DNA of 64,000 nucleotides from Fervidibacter canadensis (lineage in GTDB: Bacteria; Armatimonadota; Fervidibacteria; Fervidibacterales; Fervidibacteraceae), in NCBI GenBank assembly GCA_041446545.1, contig JBGOEJ010000007.1:71332-135331 (forward strand), in the 5' to 3' direction. The position numbers and the translations under genes were made by a program. Under the pieces are notes generated by a model. The model was given only the letters and a program-made list of their open reading frames with translations. It did no database searches and had not been told where the DNA came from. Positions 51,159 to 60,439 of this stretch are shown one piece after another (the stretch's first letter is position 1; every line of letters begins with the position of its first letter).

Positions 51159-52121
51159 ATGCGCATCGTTCTCATCGGTGGGACGGGTTTCATCGGGCGT
51201 GCCGTGATGGCGCGATGTTTGGAAGAGTTGAATGACCTTGACTTAGTCGTCGTTACCCGTCGGCAGCAAGAAGCCGACCAGATGCCCCCTTGGGTTCGTC
51301 CCGTCCTTTGGGATTTGATGGATGCCCCCCTTCCGCCCCAACTTTTGGATGGCGTGGATGCCGTCATCAACTTGGCGGGTGAAACCGTCGCCCAACGGTG
51401 GACGCCCGCCACCAAACAACGCATCCGCGACTCACGAGTTTTGACGACCCGCCATTTAGTGGAAGCGATGCGCCAAACCGCTAAGCCGCCCAAAGTCCTT
51501 GTCAATGCCTCGGCAACGGGTTACTATGGAGACCGAGGCGATGAAGAGTTGACCGAAGAAGCACCCCCAGGGAACGGTTTTTTGGCAGAAGTGTGCCAAC
51601 TGTGGGAAGAGGAAGCCCAACGGGCGACGGAGTTAGGGGTGCGAGTGGTCTGCTGTCGCTTCGGCGTCGTCTTGGGCGTGGGGGGCGGGGCATTGGAACG
51701 CTTGTTGCCCTTTTTTGAATGGGGCGTCGGTGGGCGGTTGGGCAACGGGCAGCAATGGATGTCATGGGTGCACCGGCAAGACGCTGCCCGCCTTGTCCTG
51801 CATGCCGTCAAGAACGACGCCGTGCGCGGGCTGATGAATGTCGTCGCTCCCGAACCTGTCCGCCATCGGGAGTTCACTCGCCTCTTGGCGAAGGTGGTCG
51901 GCAAACCTGCGCTTTTCCCCGTTCCTGTTTTCGCCCTGCGGTTGCTTTACGGGGAGATGGCGGATGTTTTGCTGCACAGCCAACGGGTCTTACCGAAGGT
52001 CGCCTTAGCGACAGGGTTCACCTTCGCCTATCCTGACTTGGAGACAGCCCTGAGGCATTTGTTGCGCTGGCGTCATCAGTTCCAAGCCACTCCCGATGCT
52101 GCCATCTTCGCCATCGCTTGA
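51159..52121 (+). CDS. TIGR01777 family epimerase-like protein
   Basis: 320-residue extended short-chain dehydrogenase/reductase fold: MRIVLIGGTGFIGRAVMARC (NAD(P) loop), VDAVINLAGETVAQRWT, LVNASATGYYGDRGDEELTE and WMSWVHRQDAARLVLHAV. The family (YfcH-like) has no established substrate. AAGGAGGGACGAAGGAG precedes the ATG at 51159; a longer open frame to 51045 is antisense to the sigma-54 gene's 5' end. The response regulator gene follows within 75 bases. Confidence 0.88.
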   Translation: MRIVLIGGTGFIGRAVMARCLEELNDLDLVVVTRRQQEADQMPPWVRPVLWDLMDAPLPPQLLDGVDAVINLAGETVAQRWTPATKQRIRDSRVLTTRHLVEAMRQTAKPPKVLVNASATGYYGDRGDEELTEEAPPGNGFLAEVCQLWEEEAQRATELGVRVVCCRFGVVLGVGGGALERLLPFFEWGVGGRLGNGQQWMSWVHRQDAARLVLHAVKNDAVRGLMNVVAPEPVRHREFTRLLAKVVGKPALFPVPVFALRLLYGEMADVLLHSQRVLPKVALATGFTFAYPDLETALRHLLRWRHQFQATPDAAIFAIA

Positions 52122-52195
52122 AAGGAATGCCCTTTTCATGGCAGAAAACTTGTCGGTCATCGGAAAGGAGGCTAAGGACGAAGGAGGTGAGCCGT

Positions 52196-52591
52196 TTGCC
52201 AAGCAAGCGCGTGTTGGTCGTAGAAGACGACCCTGCCCTCATGGAACTTCTTCGCTTGCTCTTAGAACGAGAGGGCTTGGAGGTGGAGGTCGCCCAAGAT
52301 GGGTTGCAAGCCTTAGACCAACTGAGGGCTCATCATTGGGATTTGGTGCTCTTGGACTTGCACTTGCCCAAACTGGAAGGCTTGGATGTCCTTTGGGAGA
52401 TGCGCCATGATGCCCACCTTCAATCGGTGCCTGTCATCATCATCTCGGTGGACGATTCCCCCCACACGATGCTGCAGGGTTGGCGATTGGGCGTAGACAG
52501 TTACTTCCTCAAGCCTTTTGACCCAGACGAGTTGTTGCGGGTCGTCCGTCGCATCTTATCACTCCCCTGCGAAGCGTCTTACAATGTGTAA
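52196..52591 (+). CDS. Single-domain response regulator (CheY-like)
   Basis: 131 residues consisting of one receiver domain: acidic pocket LVVEDDPALMELL, phospho-acceptor Asp in LVLLDLHLPKLEGLDVL, the Ser/Thr switch in VIIISVDDSP, and the Lys in YFLKPFDPDELLRVV. There is no output domain, so it acts through protein contacts. The start is a TTG at 52196 with GGAGGTGAGCCG upstream; a frame from 52118 lacks an SD. No histidine kinase is adjacent. Confidence 0.88.
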   Translation: MPSKRVLVVEDDPALMELLRLLLEREGLEVEVAQDGLQALDQLRAHHWDLVLLDLHLPKLEGLDVLWEMRHDAHLQSVPVIIISVDDSPHTMLQGWRLGVDSYFLKPFDPDELLRVVRRILSLPCEASYNV

Positions 52592-52651
52592 CCCCACATA
52601 GCGGCATCCTTTCTCGCCATCCAGAAGCGAAGGACGAGGGGGCGATCGGGT

Positions 52652-53284
52652 GTGCAATGGTCTTTGACGGCAGTGGAAGTGGATGGGCAGCGGATAGGCG
52701 TTATCGTGGCACGGCTCATGACGGGCGATTTGCTGGAAGCCCGCAACCGAGCGGAGATGTTTTCCGTCGGCGATTTGTTCAGCCGTTGGGTGGCAGCCTT
52801 GGGGCAAACGGTAACTCTGACGGCGCTGCGGGAAAGCGGCTTGATTGTCAAGCCGTCTGGGTTGACCGATGTCGTTGTCCATCAGACTTTGCGGCTACGC
52901 ACCCGATTGTCTACTTTCGCTCGTCCCGTTGGGAAAGTCCCTCTGGCATCCTTAGTGCAGCGCTTCGTCTTGTTAGGACCGCGTTGCACGCCCGACGGTG
53001 ACCTTGCCGAAGACCCTGCCGACTTTTACGCCCAGGTCATCGTCGCTTTAGCGACGGAGGAGTTGCGCCAAGTGTTGGCGCGGGAAGTCGGAGCGGTCAG
53101 CGCCGTCTTAGTGGGCGCCGCCCCCTTGACTAAACTCTTAGAGGAGGGCAAACCGCAACCCGTCGCCCGCAAGTGGTTTCTGACGATGCCTCTTTCCCGT
53201 CTCTTCCCCGCCGCCGATTTGCCCGTCGTCCTCCGCGAGACCGCCCTCTACTTTCGCCTCCATCACCGAGGACAGCCCGAGTGA
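52652..53284 (+). CDS. Hypothetical protein following the response regulator
   Basis: 210 residues from a GTG with GAGGGGGCGATCGGGT upstream. Soluble, no signal peptide, no motif I recognise. Visible features are SVGDLFSRWVAALGQTVTL, SGLIVKPSGLTDVVVHQTL and a C-terminal KWFLTMPLSRLFPAADLP. It is 60 bases downstream of the response regulator on the same strand, so the two may be linked. It is convergent with the small membrane protein gene. Confidence 0.6.
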   Translation: MQWSLTAVEVDGQRIGVIVARLMTGDLLEARNRAEMFSVGDLFSRWVAALGQTVTLTALRESGLIVKPSGLTDVVVHQTLRLRTRLSTFARPVGKVPLASLVQRFVLLGPRCTPDGDLAEDPADFYAQVIVALATEELRQVLAREVGAVSAVLVGAAPLTKLLEEGKPQPVARKWFLTMPLSRLFPAADLPVVLRETALYFRLHHRGQPE

Positions 53285-53321
53285 AAAAATTTGAGGGGCG
53301 GGTGAAAAGCCCGCCCCTCAA
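53284..53321 (-). terminator. Intrinsic terminator of the DUF1559 prepilin operon
   Basis: 12-bp stem TTGAGGGGCGGG / CCCGCCCCTCAA with a 7-base loop at 53291-53321. On the minus strand it is followed by TTTTTT (53289-53284), so it ends leftward transcripts from the prepilin and small membrane protein genes. It overlaps the stop of the convergent hypothetical gene. Confidence 0.88.
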
Positions 53322-53348
53322 GGTTGCAGAGTCTCTCGGAAGGCTCAC

Positions 53349-53534
53349 TCACTGTCCTGCTCCTCCGCCCACAGGACTAGCTGGTCCGCCAGGTTTTGTT
53401 AGCAGTTTCATCTCCTCAGGGCTCACCGACGCAACGGGAGGACGGGTGGCACGGTAGATCAAAAAGCCAGCGACCACTAATAAGAGCACAGCGACAACGG
53501 CTAAGATAGCGTTACGCACCTTCGGGTCCTGCAT
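53349..53534 (-). CDS. Small single-pass membrane protein
   Basis: 61 residues with one central transmembrane helix (AILAVVAVLLLVVAGFLIY) followed by a positively charged RATR and a Pro/Gly-rich tail (PGGPASPVGGGAGQ). The ATG at 53534 follows GGAGGTGTTTGCT; a start six codons earlier lacks this spacing. It lies 36 bases after the DUF1559 prepilin gene and shares its terminator, so it probably works with that prepilin. Similar small proteins often accompany DUF1559 prepilins in related genomes, as far as I recall. Confidence 0.7.
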   Translation of the reverse strand: MQDPKVRNAILAVVAVLLLVVAGFLIYRATRPPVASVSPEEMKLLTKPGGPASPVGGGAGQ

Positions 53535-53570
53535 AGCAAACACCTCCCTCACCTCGGCTTTTCTTTCCCT

Positions 53571-54497
<927 letters not shown>

Positions 54498-54565
54498 CTT
54501 CACGCACCTCCCGTCGCAAATGCAGTTTTCAATGGCACACTCCCAACCGACAACGCGTGCTCGCC

Positions 54566-54594
54566 ATTATAGCAACCGCCTTCGCCGATGTAAA
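54566..54594 (-). promoter_or_regulatory. Sigma-70-type promoter of the DUF1559 prepilin gene
   Basis: On the minus strand TTTACA (54594-54589) and TATAAT (54571-54566) are separated by exactly 17 bases, about 70 bases upstream of the start codon. Confidence 0.78.
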
Positions 54595-54601
54595 GACCTT
54601 T

Positions 54602-54760
54602 AGAGGGTGCTTGAAAAGGGAGGGCAAGGCTCCTGCCGAGCCGAACATCTCGGCAAGTCGTAAGATGGGCAGGCGGCAGATAGGCAGTCGGGCAGGTCGG
54701 AGGAATGAGGCTCACCAGTAACTTCGCCCTCCCATTGGGCTCAATTTCCGAACACCCTCA
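54602..54760 (-). mobile_element. MITE-like element, copy B (inverted relative to copy A)
   Basis: GAGGGTG...CACCCTC boundaries; its reverse complement matches copy A over the whole length with about five substitutions plus a 23-base extra segment (GACTGCCTATC then TGCCGCCTGCCC) in the middle. Its flanks, AAAGACCT and AGGTCTTT, are inverted repeats of one another, extending the hairpin; no direct target duplication is visible. It lies directly upstream of the prepilin promoter. Confidence 0.78.
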
Positions 54761-54780
54761 GGTCTTTTAGGTTTTGTGCG

Positions 54781-54905
54781 TCGTGGTTGATAGCCAGCGA
54801 TCCGACGCCTCCTTTGCTGAAAAGCCAACGCTCCCTCCGACCTTCTGTTGGAGGGGCTATTTAGCCGAGAAAGTGGCAATGCGACAATGGTAATGTCCGC
54901 TGCAA
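54781..54905 (-). repeat. Interspersed repeat, copy 2 (inverted)
   Basis: On the minus strand: TGCAGCGGACATTACCATTG, then TCGCATTGCC, a CGGCTAAATAGCC palindrome, GAAGGTCGGAGGGAGCGTTG, CTTTTCAGCAAAGGAGGCG and GGCTATCAACCACGAC. It matches 63179-63350 in the same order and the right half matches 48964-49048. No gene is visible between this repeat and ilvD. Confidence 0.65.
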
Positions 54906-55047
54906 TGAGCGAAAGCCTTCGGCTACAGCATCAGCGCCGCCCCTAACGCCTCTTTTGCTCTCATGACCCTTCTGCAGGGAACGGCTTGCGGCTGGATTTT
55001 CTCACCTTCGCCGTTGACGGTTAGCCATGTCGCAGTCGGCAACACCG

Positions 55048-56724
55048 TCACTCAGCCAAGCAGATGGCGCCTTTGGATGCCGACGAAACAAGCCGAGCAT
55101 ATTTGGCGAAGACGCCATGGGTGAATTTGGGTGGGGGCGGCGTCCAAGTGGCGCGACGGCGTTCCAATTCGGCGTCGTCCACTTCCAGCGTGATCGTCCG
55201 CCGCTCCACATCAATGGTGATGAGGTCGCCATCTTTCACCAAAGCGATCGGACCACCGACTTGTGCCTCAGGGGCGATGTGTCCGACCATTAGCCCGTGC
55301 GTGGCGCCAGAGAAGCGCCCGTCCGTCAACAACGCCACCTCGTCCTTCAAGCCTTCACCGACGAGGGCTGCCGTCACTGCCAACATCTCCCGCATACCAG
55401 GTCCGCCCTTTGGACCTTCGTAGCGGACGACGACGACATCGCCCGCTTGGATGCGCCCTTCCGTCACGGCTTTGAAGGCGTCCTCTTCGCAATCAAACAC
55501 CTTCGCTGGTCCGCGATGGAAGCGCTTGGTCGTGCCCGTGATTTTCAGGACTCCCCCTTCGGGCGCTAAGTTGCCCCGCAAGATGACAAAGCCACCCGTT
55601 GGGTGCAACGGGTTAGCGACGGTGCGGACGACATCTTGGTCGGTGGGGAACGAGACATCGCGCAATCGGTCGGCAATGGTTTCGCCCGTGACGGTGCGGC
55701 AATCGCCATGCAGCAAGCCCGCATCCAAAAGCGCCTTCATGATGACGGGGACACCCCCGATGCGATCCACATCCGCCATGACATAGCGCCCCGACGGTTT
55801 CAAGTCGGCAAGGTAAGGCGTTCGTTCGCTAATGCGTTCAAAATCGTCCAGCGTCAACTCCACGCCCGCTTCGTAGGCGATGGCAAGCAAGTGCAAGACC
55901 AAATTGGTGGAACCGCCCATCGCTGCGGCGACGGCGATGGCATTTTCAAAGGCTTTTTTGGTCATGATGTCGCGGGGGCGAATGCCTAACTCTAAGACCC
56001 GCAGGATGGCGCGTCCTGTTTCGTAGGCGATTTGTTCGCGCCGGGGGTCGGGGGCGATGGGAGCGGCGCAGTTGTGAACGGTCAAGCCCATCGCTTCAAA
56101 GGCTGACGCCATCGTGTTGGCGGTGAACATCCCGCCGCAAGCGCCAAAGGTCGGGCACGCTGCGCATTCCAGTCCCCTCAACTGTTCTTCGGTCAGTTTG
56201 CCTTTAGCGACCGCGCCGACAGCTTCAAAGACATCCTGAATGGTCACGCTTTTGCCTTGCCAATTGCCCGGCGGGATGCTGCCGCCGTAAAGGTAGATGC
56301 TGGGGATGTTCAGCCGCGCCATTGCCATCACGCAACCAGGTTGCGTCTTGTCGCACCCGCCGATGAGCACGAGGGCATCAAACTGATACGCCGTCGCCAT
56401 CAACTCAATGGAGTCAGCGATCAAGTCACGGCTGATCAGCGACGCTTTCATGCCGATGTGTCCCATGCCCATCGCATCGTTGACGGCGACGGTGTTGAAC
56501 TCCAAGGGCGTGCCGCCCGCATCGCGGACGCCTTGCTTGACTATCTCGGCGAGGCGGCGAAGGTGATGGTTGCAGGTGTTGATTTCCGCCCAAGTGTTGG
56601 CGATGCCGATTAAAGGGCGTTGCAAGTCCTCGTCGGTCAACCCGATCGCCCGCAGCATCGCCCGATGGGGCGCTCGTTCCACGCCCTCCGTCAGCAACTT
56701 GCTCCGCTCTTTTTTGAACGCCAT
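55048..56724 (-). CDS. ilvD: Dihydroxy-acid dehydratase
   Basis: 558-residue iron-sulfur enzyme of branched-chain amino acid synthesis, dehydrating 2,3-dihydroxy-isovalerate and -methylvalerate. Fe-S cysteines are in NTCNHHLRRLAE, LIGGCDKTQPGCVMAM and CPTFGACGGMFTANTMASA. Other landmarks: GGSTNLVLHLLAIA, SGRYVMADVDRIGGVP and LLTDGRFSGATHGLMVGH. Length and motifs are standard. SD GGAGGAAG lies upstream. No other ilv or leu genes are adjacent; downstream is about 140 bases of non-coding DNA before the repeat block. Confidence 0.97.
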   Translation of the reverse strand: MAFKKERSKLLTEGVERAPHRAMLRAIGLTDEDLQRPLIGIANTWAEINTCNHHLRRLAEIVKQGVRDAGGTPLEFNTVAVNDAMGMGHIGMKASLISRDLIADSIELMATAYQFDALVLIGGCDKTQPGCVMAMARLNIPSIYLYGGSIPPGNWQGKSVTIQDVFEAVGAVAKGKLTEEQLRGLECAACPTFGACGGMFTANTMASAFEAMGLTVHNCAAPIAPDPRREQIAYETGRAILRVLELGIRPRDIMTKKAFENAIAVAAAMGGSTNLVLHLLAIAYEAGVELTLDDFERISERTPYLADLKPSGRYVMADVDRIGGVPVIMKALLDAGLLHGDCRTVTGETIADRLRDVSFPTDQDVVRTVANPLHPTGGFVILRGNLAPEGGVLKITGTTKRFHRGPAKVFDCEEDAFKAVTEGRIQAGDVVVVRYEGPKGGPGMREMLAVTAALVGEGLKDEVALLTDGRFSGATHGLMVGHIAPEAQVGGPIALVKDGDLITIDVERRTITLEVDDAELERRRATWTPPPPKFTHGVFAKYARLVSSASKGAICLAE

Positions 56725-56750
56725 CGGTCTTCCTCCTTCCGCCGATGAGT

Positions 56751-57518
56751 TTAACGCCGCACTAACGCCAAGACGCGGGCGGGAGCGCCTGAGCCGTCGC
56801 GGATTTTTAACGCTCCGACGATGAGCGTCGCTCCACGCGGGGGCAACTCCCGCAAGTTCGCCAAGTTCTCAAGGGCGATTTTGCCCGCTCCATTAAGCAA
56901 CTTGTGGACGGCGAAATCTTGGGACGGACCGTTGTCAATGCTCAAAGTGTCAATGCCGACACCTGCGATATTGCGCTCCAAGAGCAACTTGGCAGCGTCC
57001 ACGCCGAAGCCGGGGAAATGCATAACGCCCTTCTCGTCCATGTTGATGTAGCGTTTGGGGTCGTTCCATCGTTCCTCCCAGCCCGTTCGGGCGATGACGA
57101 AAGCGCCTGCCGGGATTTGACCGTAGCGGTTCTCAAAGTCGCGGAGGTCTCGGGCGCTCACCAAGTAATCGGGGTTGCGGGCGACTTTCTCTCGGACATC
57201 AAGGACGCAGGCTTCTCCGACCAGTTGGGATGGTGGCACTTGGTCTATTGCCCGTTGCCCTTCGGCGAAATGGATGGGGGCATCCACATGCGTGCCCGTG
57301 TGCTCGGCGCAAGCGAAAGCGTTGGCGTAGTAACCTTGGGCGTGCTTCGCCAAATTGCGCAACTCAAAAGGCGGGTTGCCCGGCCAGACAGGGATGGCGG
57401 GGTGCAAGGTGTGGGTTAAATCTACGACCCGCCAACGGGGCAACCCTATCTGCCCCATCGCCCAACCCAATAGCGCTGCCATCAAAACTGCTGCAATGCT
57501 CCCGACGAAATGACGCAT
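56751..57518 (-). CDS. Exported cyclase family protein (kynurenine formamidase-like)
   Basis: 255 residues with a signal peptide (AAVLMAALLGWAMG). The metal-binding signature CAEHTGTHVDAPIHF and the opening VVDLTHTLHPAIPVWPGN define the cyclase/KynB family (Mn/Zn-dependent amide hydrolases), with VGIDTLSIDNG near the end. The HTGTHVDAP histidines and Asp are all present. Export is unusual for KynB proper, so another cyclic amide or ester may be the substrate. GGAGGGTGAGCGGCA precedes the start. It lies upstream of ilvD on the same strand. Confidence 0.88.
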   Translation of the reverse strand: MRHFVGSIAAVLMAALLGWAMGQIGLPRWRVVDLTHTLHPAIPVWPGNPPFELRNLAKHAQGYYANAFACAEHTGTHVDAPIHFAEGQRAIDQVPPSQLVGEACVLDVREKVARNPDYLVSARDLRDFENRYGQIPAGAFVIARTGWEERWNDPKRYINMDEKGVMHFPGFGVDAAKLLLERNIAGVGIDTLSIDNGPSQDFAVHKLLNGAGKIALENLANLRELPPRGATLIVGALKIRDGSGAPARVLALVRR

Positions 57519-57540
57519 TGCCGCTCACCCTCCTTTGCCC

Positions 57541-58125
57541 TCAGCGTTGGTCACCAATTTCGTTTGGCTTCCTGTCGCCTTCCGCGTGCCGAAGGGCGTC
57601 TTCCAAGTTCAAATCGTCCACCAAGACGATGCGGTCTTTGAGCATCGCTAAAAGCGCTGGGTCGCGCTTTGCCAACCCTCGTTCAAACTCCGCTTTTGTC
57701 CAACCTTTTGGCTCTACGCCGATGGGCGCATCTTGGTAAAGCAAATCGTTTCGTTGCAAGGGATGGGACGGCAGCGTTTCGGCGACGATGAAAGCATCAA
57801 TGTCGCTCCAGTCTTTGAAAGTGCCCTGCGCCACCGAGCCGTAAAGCCACACCGTCAATGCTCCCAGTCGCTGCCGCAATCGCTCGGCGTAAGTGCGGGC
57901 GGTGGCGATGCGTTCTTCTTGTTGCATCAGGCGGTGAAGAGAGTGCCCAAACGCCGAAACACCTAACGCCCTCAGCAACCCTTTGACGGCATAGTGCGCC
58001 GCTTGCTCCGCTTTAAAACATGCCCAGTTCCAAAACTGCCCTTGTTCATCCCATTCCGCTGCCCGCAAAGTTTGCTCGGCTTGATGAAGCCAGCGACGAA
58101 ATTCCCGCTCGTCCAGCATCGGCAT
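57541..58125 (-). CDS. HEPN-MNT fusion protein
   Basis: 194 residues. The N-terminal ~75 residues are a HEPN segment (RRWLHQAEQTLRAAEWDEQG, then CFKAEQAAHYAVKGLLRAL, then FGHSLHRLMQQ). At about residue 85 it passes directly into an MNT nucleotidyltransferase: ALTVWLYGSVAQGTFKDWSD with IDAFIVAE (GS-x10-D-x-D). In separate proteins HEPN is about 130 residues and ends in a conserved tail (see the 44176-44571 product); that tail is missing. The fusion therefore looks like an in-frame deletion joining two adjacent genes, or a rare natural fusion. The start lies 11 bases after the pncB stop. Confidence 0.82.
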   Translation of the reverse strand: MPMLDEREFRRWLHQAEQTLRAAEWDEQGQFWNWACFKAEQAAHYAVKGLLRALGVSAFGHSLHRLMQQEERIATARTYAERLRQRLGALTVWLYGSVAQGTFKDWSDIDAFIVAETLPSHPLQRNDLLYQDAPIGVEPKGWTKAEFERGLAKRDPALLAMLKDRIVLVDDLNLEDALRHAEGDRKPNEIGDQR

Positions 58126-58136
58126 TTGCTCCTTTA

Positions 58137-59306
58137 TTAGCGGATGGGTTCTAACCGAGGCAGGACGCTCAAGACGCGTTGACGCAATTGGGAGGGTGAG
58201 GGTAACTCACTGACGATTTGTCCGTTGCGCATCAACGGTTTCGTCGCCTTTTCCAGTTTACCGCCGCAATGGGGGCATTTGCCCTCAGGAGTTCGGTCAA
58301 CGGGCGTGACGACGCCGTGCAGGCAACTTTCGCAGCGCCAGATGTCTTTGGCACCTGCCATCTTGCCTCGCTTGGCGATGGGCGTCCCTTCAATTTCCAC
58401 GATGTCCATCGCAAAGTTGATGGTGGGTGCATTGCTGATGGAAGTGCCGACACCGTAAGCATCGGCGACTTCATTGAGGCGCAGGATTTCGTATTCGTCC
58501 ACGCCGCCGCTGACGAACAACTTCACATGACGATAGCCTCGCAAGTCCAACTCCCATCGGATTTCTCGCAACAACTCCACCATGTCGCCCCGCCGAGAGC
58601 TGGGAGTGTCAAAGCGGACGGCAAACAATCGTTCGCCCAACTCTTCGGCGCAGCGCAGCGCCTCAAATTTTTCGTCGTTGAAGGTGTCAATGAGGGCGAC
58701 ACGGGGGATGGCAGGGTCAATGACGCGGTCAAACCACTTCAGGGCTTCCACGGTGTCGCCCAAGAGCAGGATAAGGGCGTGGGGCATCGTGCCAGCGGGT
58801 GGGATGCCGATGAGTTCGGCGCTTTTTGTCGCCGCCACGCCGTCACAACCGCCGATGTAAGCGGCGCGGTCAATCATGGGGGCGATAGCGGGATGCATCC
58901 GCCTTGCCCCGAAACTCAAGACAGGGCGATGACCAGCGGCTTTTTTGCATCGGGCGGCTTTCGTCGCCACGCCCGACGCTTGACATAACATGCCCAGAAG
59001 CGGCGTCTCGTAGATGCCAAATTGCGTGTATTCGCCGCTGACCCGCCAGACAGGTTCACCCGCCCGAAAGACGCTCCCTTCTTCCAGCCCGTCCACATCC
59101 ACAGGCAAGCCTTCCAGCAGCCGCAAGGCTTCTTCTACGCCCGCCAAAATCGCCCAATCGTAGCGGTCGGGCAGATGCGTTGCCCGAATTTCCATGACGA
59201 CCCGCTTTTGAATGCCCGCTGCCTTCAGCACCTGAATCGTCCGCTCAAAGTAGACATCCGTGACCTTGCCCGCCTTGATTTCGTCGGGCTCGGCGATATG
59301 GAACAC
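58137..59306 (-). CDS. pncB: Nicotinate phosphoribosyltransferase with C-terminal zinc ribbon
   Basis: 389 residues. Converts nicotinate + PRPP (with ATP) to nicotinate mononucleotide in NAD salvage. Motifs: YFERTIQVL, FGIYETPLLGML, LSFGARRMHPAIAPMIDRA, GTMPHALILLLGD, VRFDTPSSRRGDMVELL and VSGGVDEYEI. The C-terminal CESCLHGVVTP...CPHCGGK is a four-cysteine zinc ribbon, found in archaeal-type nicotinate phosphoribosyltransferases. The start is a GTG at 59306 with AAAGGAGGCATC upstream. Confidence 0.94.
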   Translation of the reverse strand: MFHIAEPDEIKAGKVTDVYFERTIQVLKAAGIQKRVVMEIRATHLPDRYDWAILAGVEEALRLLEGLPVDVDGLEEGSVFRAGEPVWRVSGEYTQFGIYETPLLGMLCQASGVATKAARCKKAAGHRPVLSFGARRMHPAIAPMIDRAAYIGGCDGVAATKSAELIGIPPAGTMPHALILLLGDTVEALKWFDRVIDPAIPRVALIDTFNDEKFEALRCAEELGERLFAVRFDTPSSRRGDMVELLREIRWELDLRGYRHVKLFVSGGVDEYEILRLNEVADAYGVGTSISNAPTINFAMDIVEIEGTPIAKRGKMAGAKDIWRCESCLHGVVTPVDRTPEGKCPHCGGKLEKATKPLMRNGQIVSELPSPSQLRQRVLSVLPRLEPIR

Positions 59307-59324
59307 GACGATGCCTCCTTTCCG

Positions 59325-60236
59325 TCAATCCAAAAGCACTGTCTTGCCCCGACTGATGAGGCGATGGGTTAAAGTGATGGTCGGGCGATTAGCGCCACTT
59401 TGGGTCATTTCCAGCACCAACCGCCCTTCATCCAGCGATTGCATCTCATCGCCTCGTTCAGGGTCAAAGTAAAGCGTCACCGTCGCCGAAAAACGCCCCC
59501 GCACGGCGACCGTCCATTCGCCGACCTCATCTTGCCCGTCAATGGGAGCGTCAACGGTGCTTTCTATGACGGCACAAAGCCGACCGTCCAGTTTCACCAA
59601 CTCCTTGAACCGCGAGGCGATGGTGATGGGGACTTTGCAGTTTGGCGTCAAGTTTTCCGTCACCCGCTCTTGCCAAGTGTCGCCGACCTTGATGGCTTGT
59701 TCGGGGAAAGCGATGTTGTGGACGGCAGTCTCAAAGAGTTTGTCCAGCCAACGGGTCGGCTGATAGCGGGGGCTGGCAAGGGGGAAATCTTCGTCCACTT
59801 CGTCTTCGTCGCCTTCCTCACCCTCCACGACCCGCTCTTCCAGCACCTTGCCTCGGTTGGTCATCCGAACGACGCGCTTGTAGGGGCGGTCAGGCAAGTC
59901 CCGCATCCGCTCGTCCACGCCCATTTGCGCTTTCCCGCTTTCCTTCGTCGTCTCAATCTCCAGCGTTCCGTCGTCGGCGACACTGACGATTTTGTGCAAG
60001 TAAGTCGCTTCCGAGCGATATTCCATTCGCCCTTCCCGCATCCCGTTCGGTCCAGGGAAAGTGCCCGCCATCCGCAGGATGAACCATGCCCGATAGCGAT
60101 TGACCTCGCCAGGTTTGCCCTTGTAGCGGAGGAGAAAAGTTTGAGGTGGCGATGACGGTTGTCCCGACGGTGCCTGCATAGCAACCACGACACCGACGGC
60201 AACCAACAAAGCAGCGATGACGCCCCAGCGTCCCAT
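59325..60236 (-). CDS. Secreted protein of unknown function
   Basis: 303 residues with a signal peptide (WGVIAALLVAVGVVVAM). The mature part begins with a Pro/Ser/Gln linker, then RYKGKPGEVNRYRAWF and mostly beta-strand sequence with an acidic cluster (EGEEGDEDEVDEDF) near residue 140. The pattern (VGDTWQERVTENLTPNC, RLVLEMTQSGAN) is like small secreted beta-barrel-like DUFs found in Planctomycetes/Armatimonadota, but I cannot name the family. GAAGGGAGTGATTTGC precedes the start. Confidence 0.6.
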   Translation of the reverse strand: MGRWGVIAALLVAVGVVVAMQAPSGQPSSPPQTFLLRYKGKPGEVNRYRAWFILRMAGTFPGPNGMREGRMEYRSEATYLHKIVSVADDGTLEIETTKESGKAQMGVDERMRDLPDRPYKRVVRMTNRGKVLEERVVEGEEGDEDEVDEDFPLASPRYQPTRWLDKLFETAVHNIAFPEQAIKVGDTWQERVTENLTPNCKVPITIASRFKELVKLDGRLCAVIESTVDAPIDGQDEVGEWTVAVRGRFSATVTLYFDPERGDEMQSLDEGRLVLEMTQSGANRPTITLTHRLISRGKTVLLD

Positions 60237-60361
60237 CGCAAATCACTCCCTTCGCAGGCATTTAGCGCCCTCACGGTGTGCCAATGTCCACTTTGCAAAA
60301 TTTGTCGGCAACAAGGCTACAACGCAAGACAATCCCTCCGCCATTTTCGTTCCTGCCCGAA

Positions 60362-60437
60362 GATGTTCGGAAAGTCAACCTTTGGGAGGGCGAGGCTTCT
60401 GCCGAGCCGAGAAGATCGGCAATTCGGCAGATAGTGC
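60362..60437 (+). repeat. Partial MITE-like element
   Basis: GATGTTCGGAAAGTCAACC followed by GGGAGGGCGAGGCTTCTGCC and GAGCCGAGAAGATCGGCA: one terminal repeat plus the subterminal GGGAGGGCGAGGC of copies A and B. It runs up to the stop codon of the ABC-2 permease gene; the far end is missing. Confidence 0.6.
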
Positions 60438-60439
60438 CC

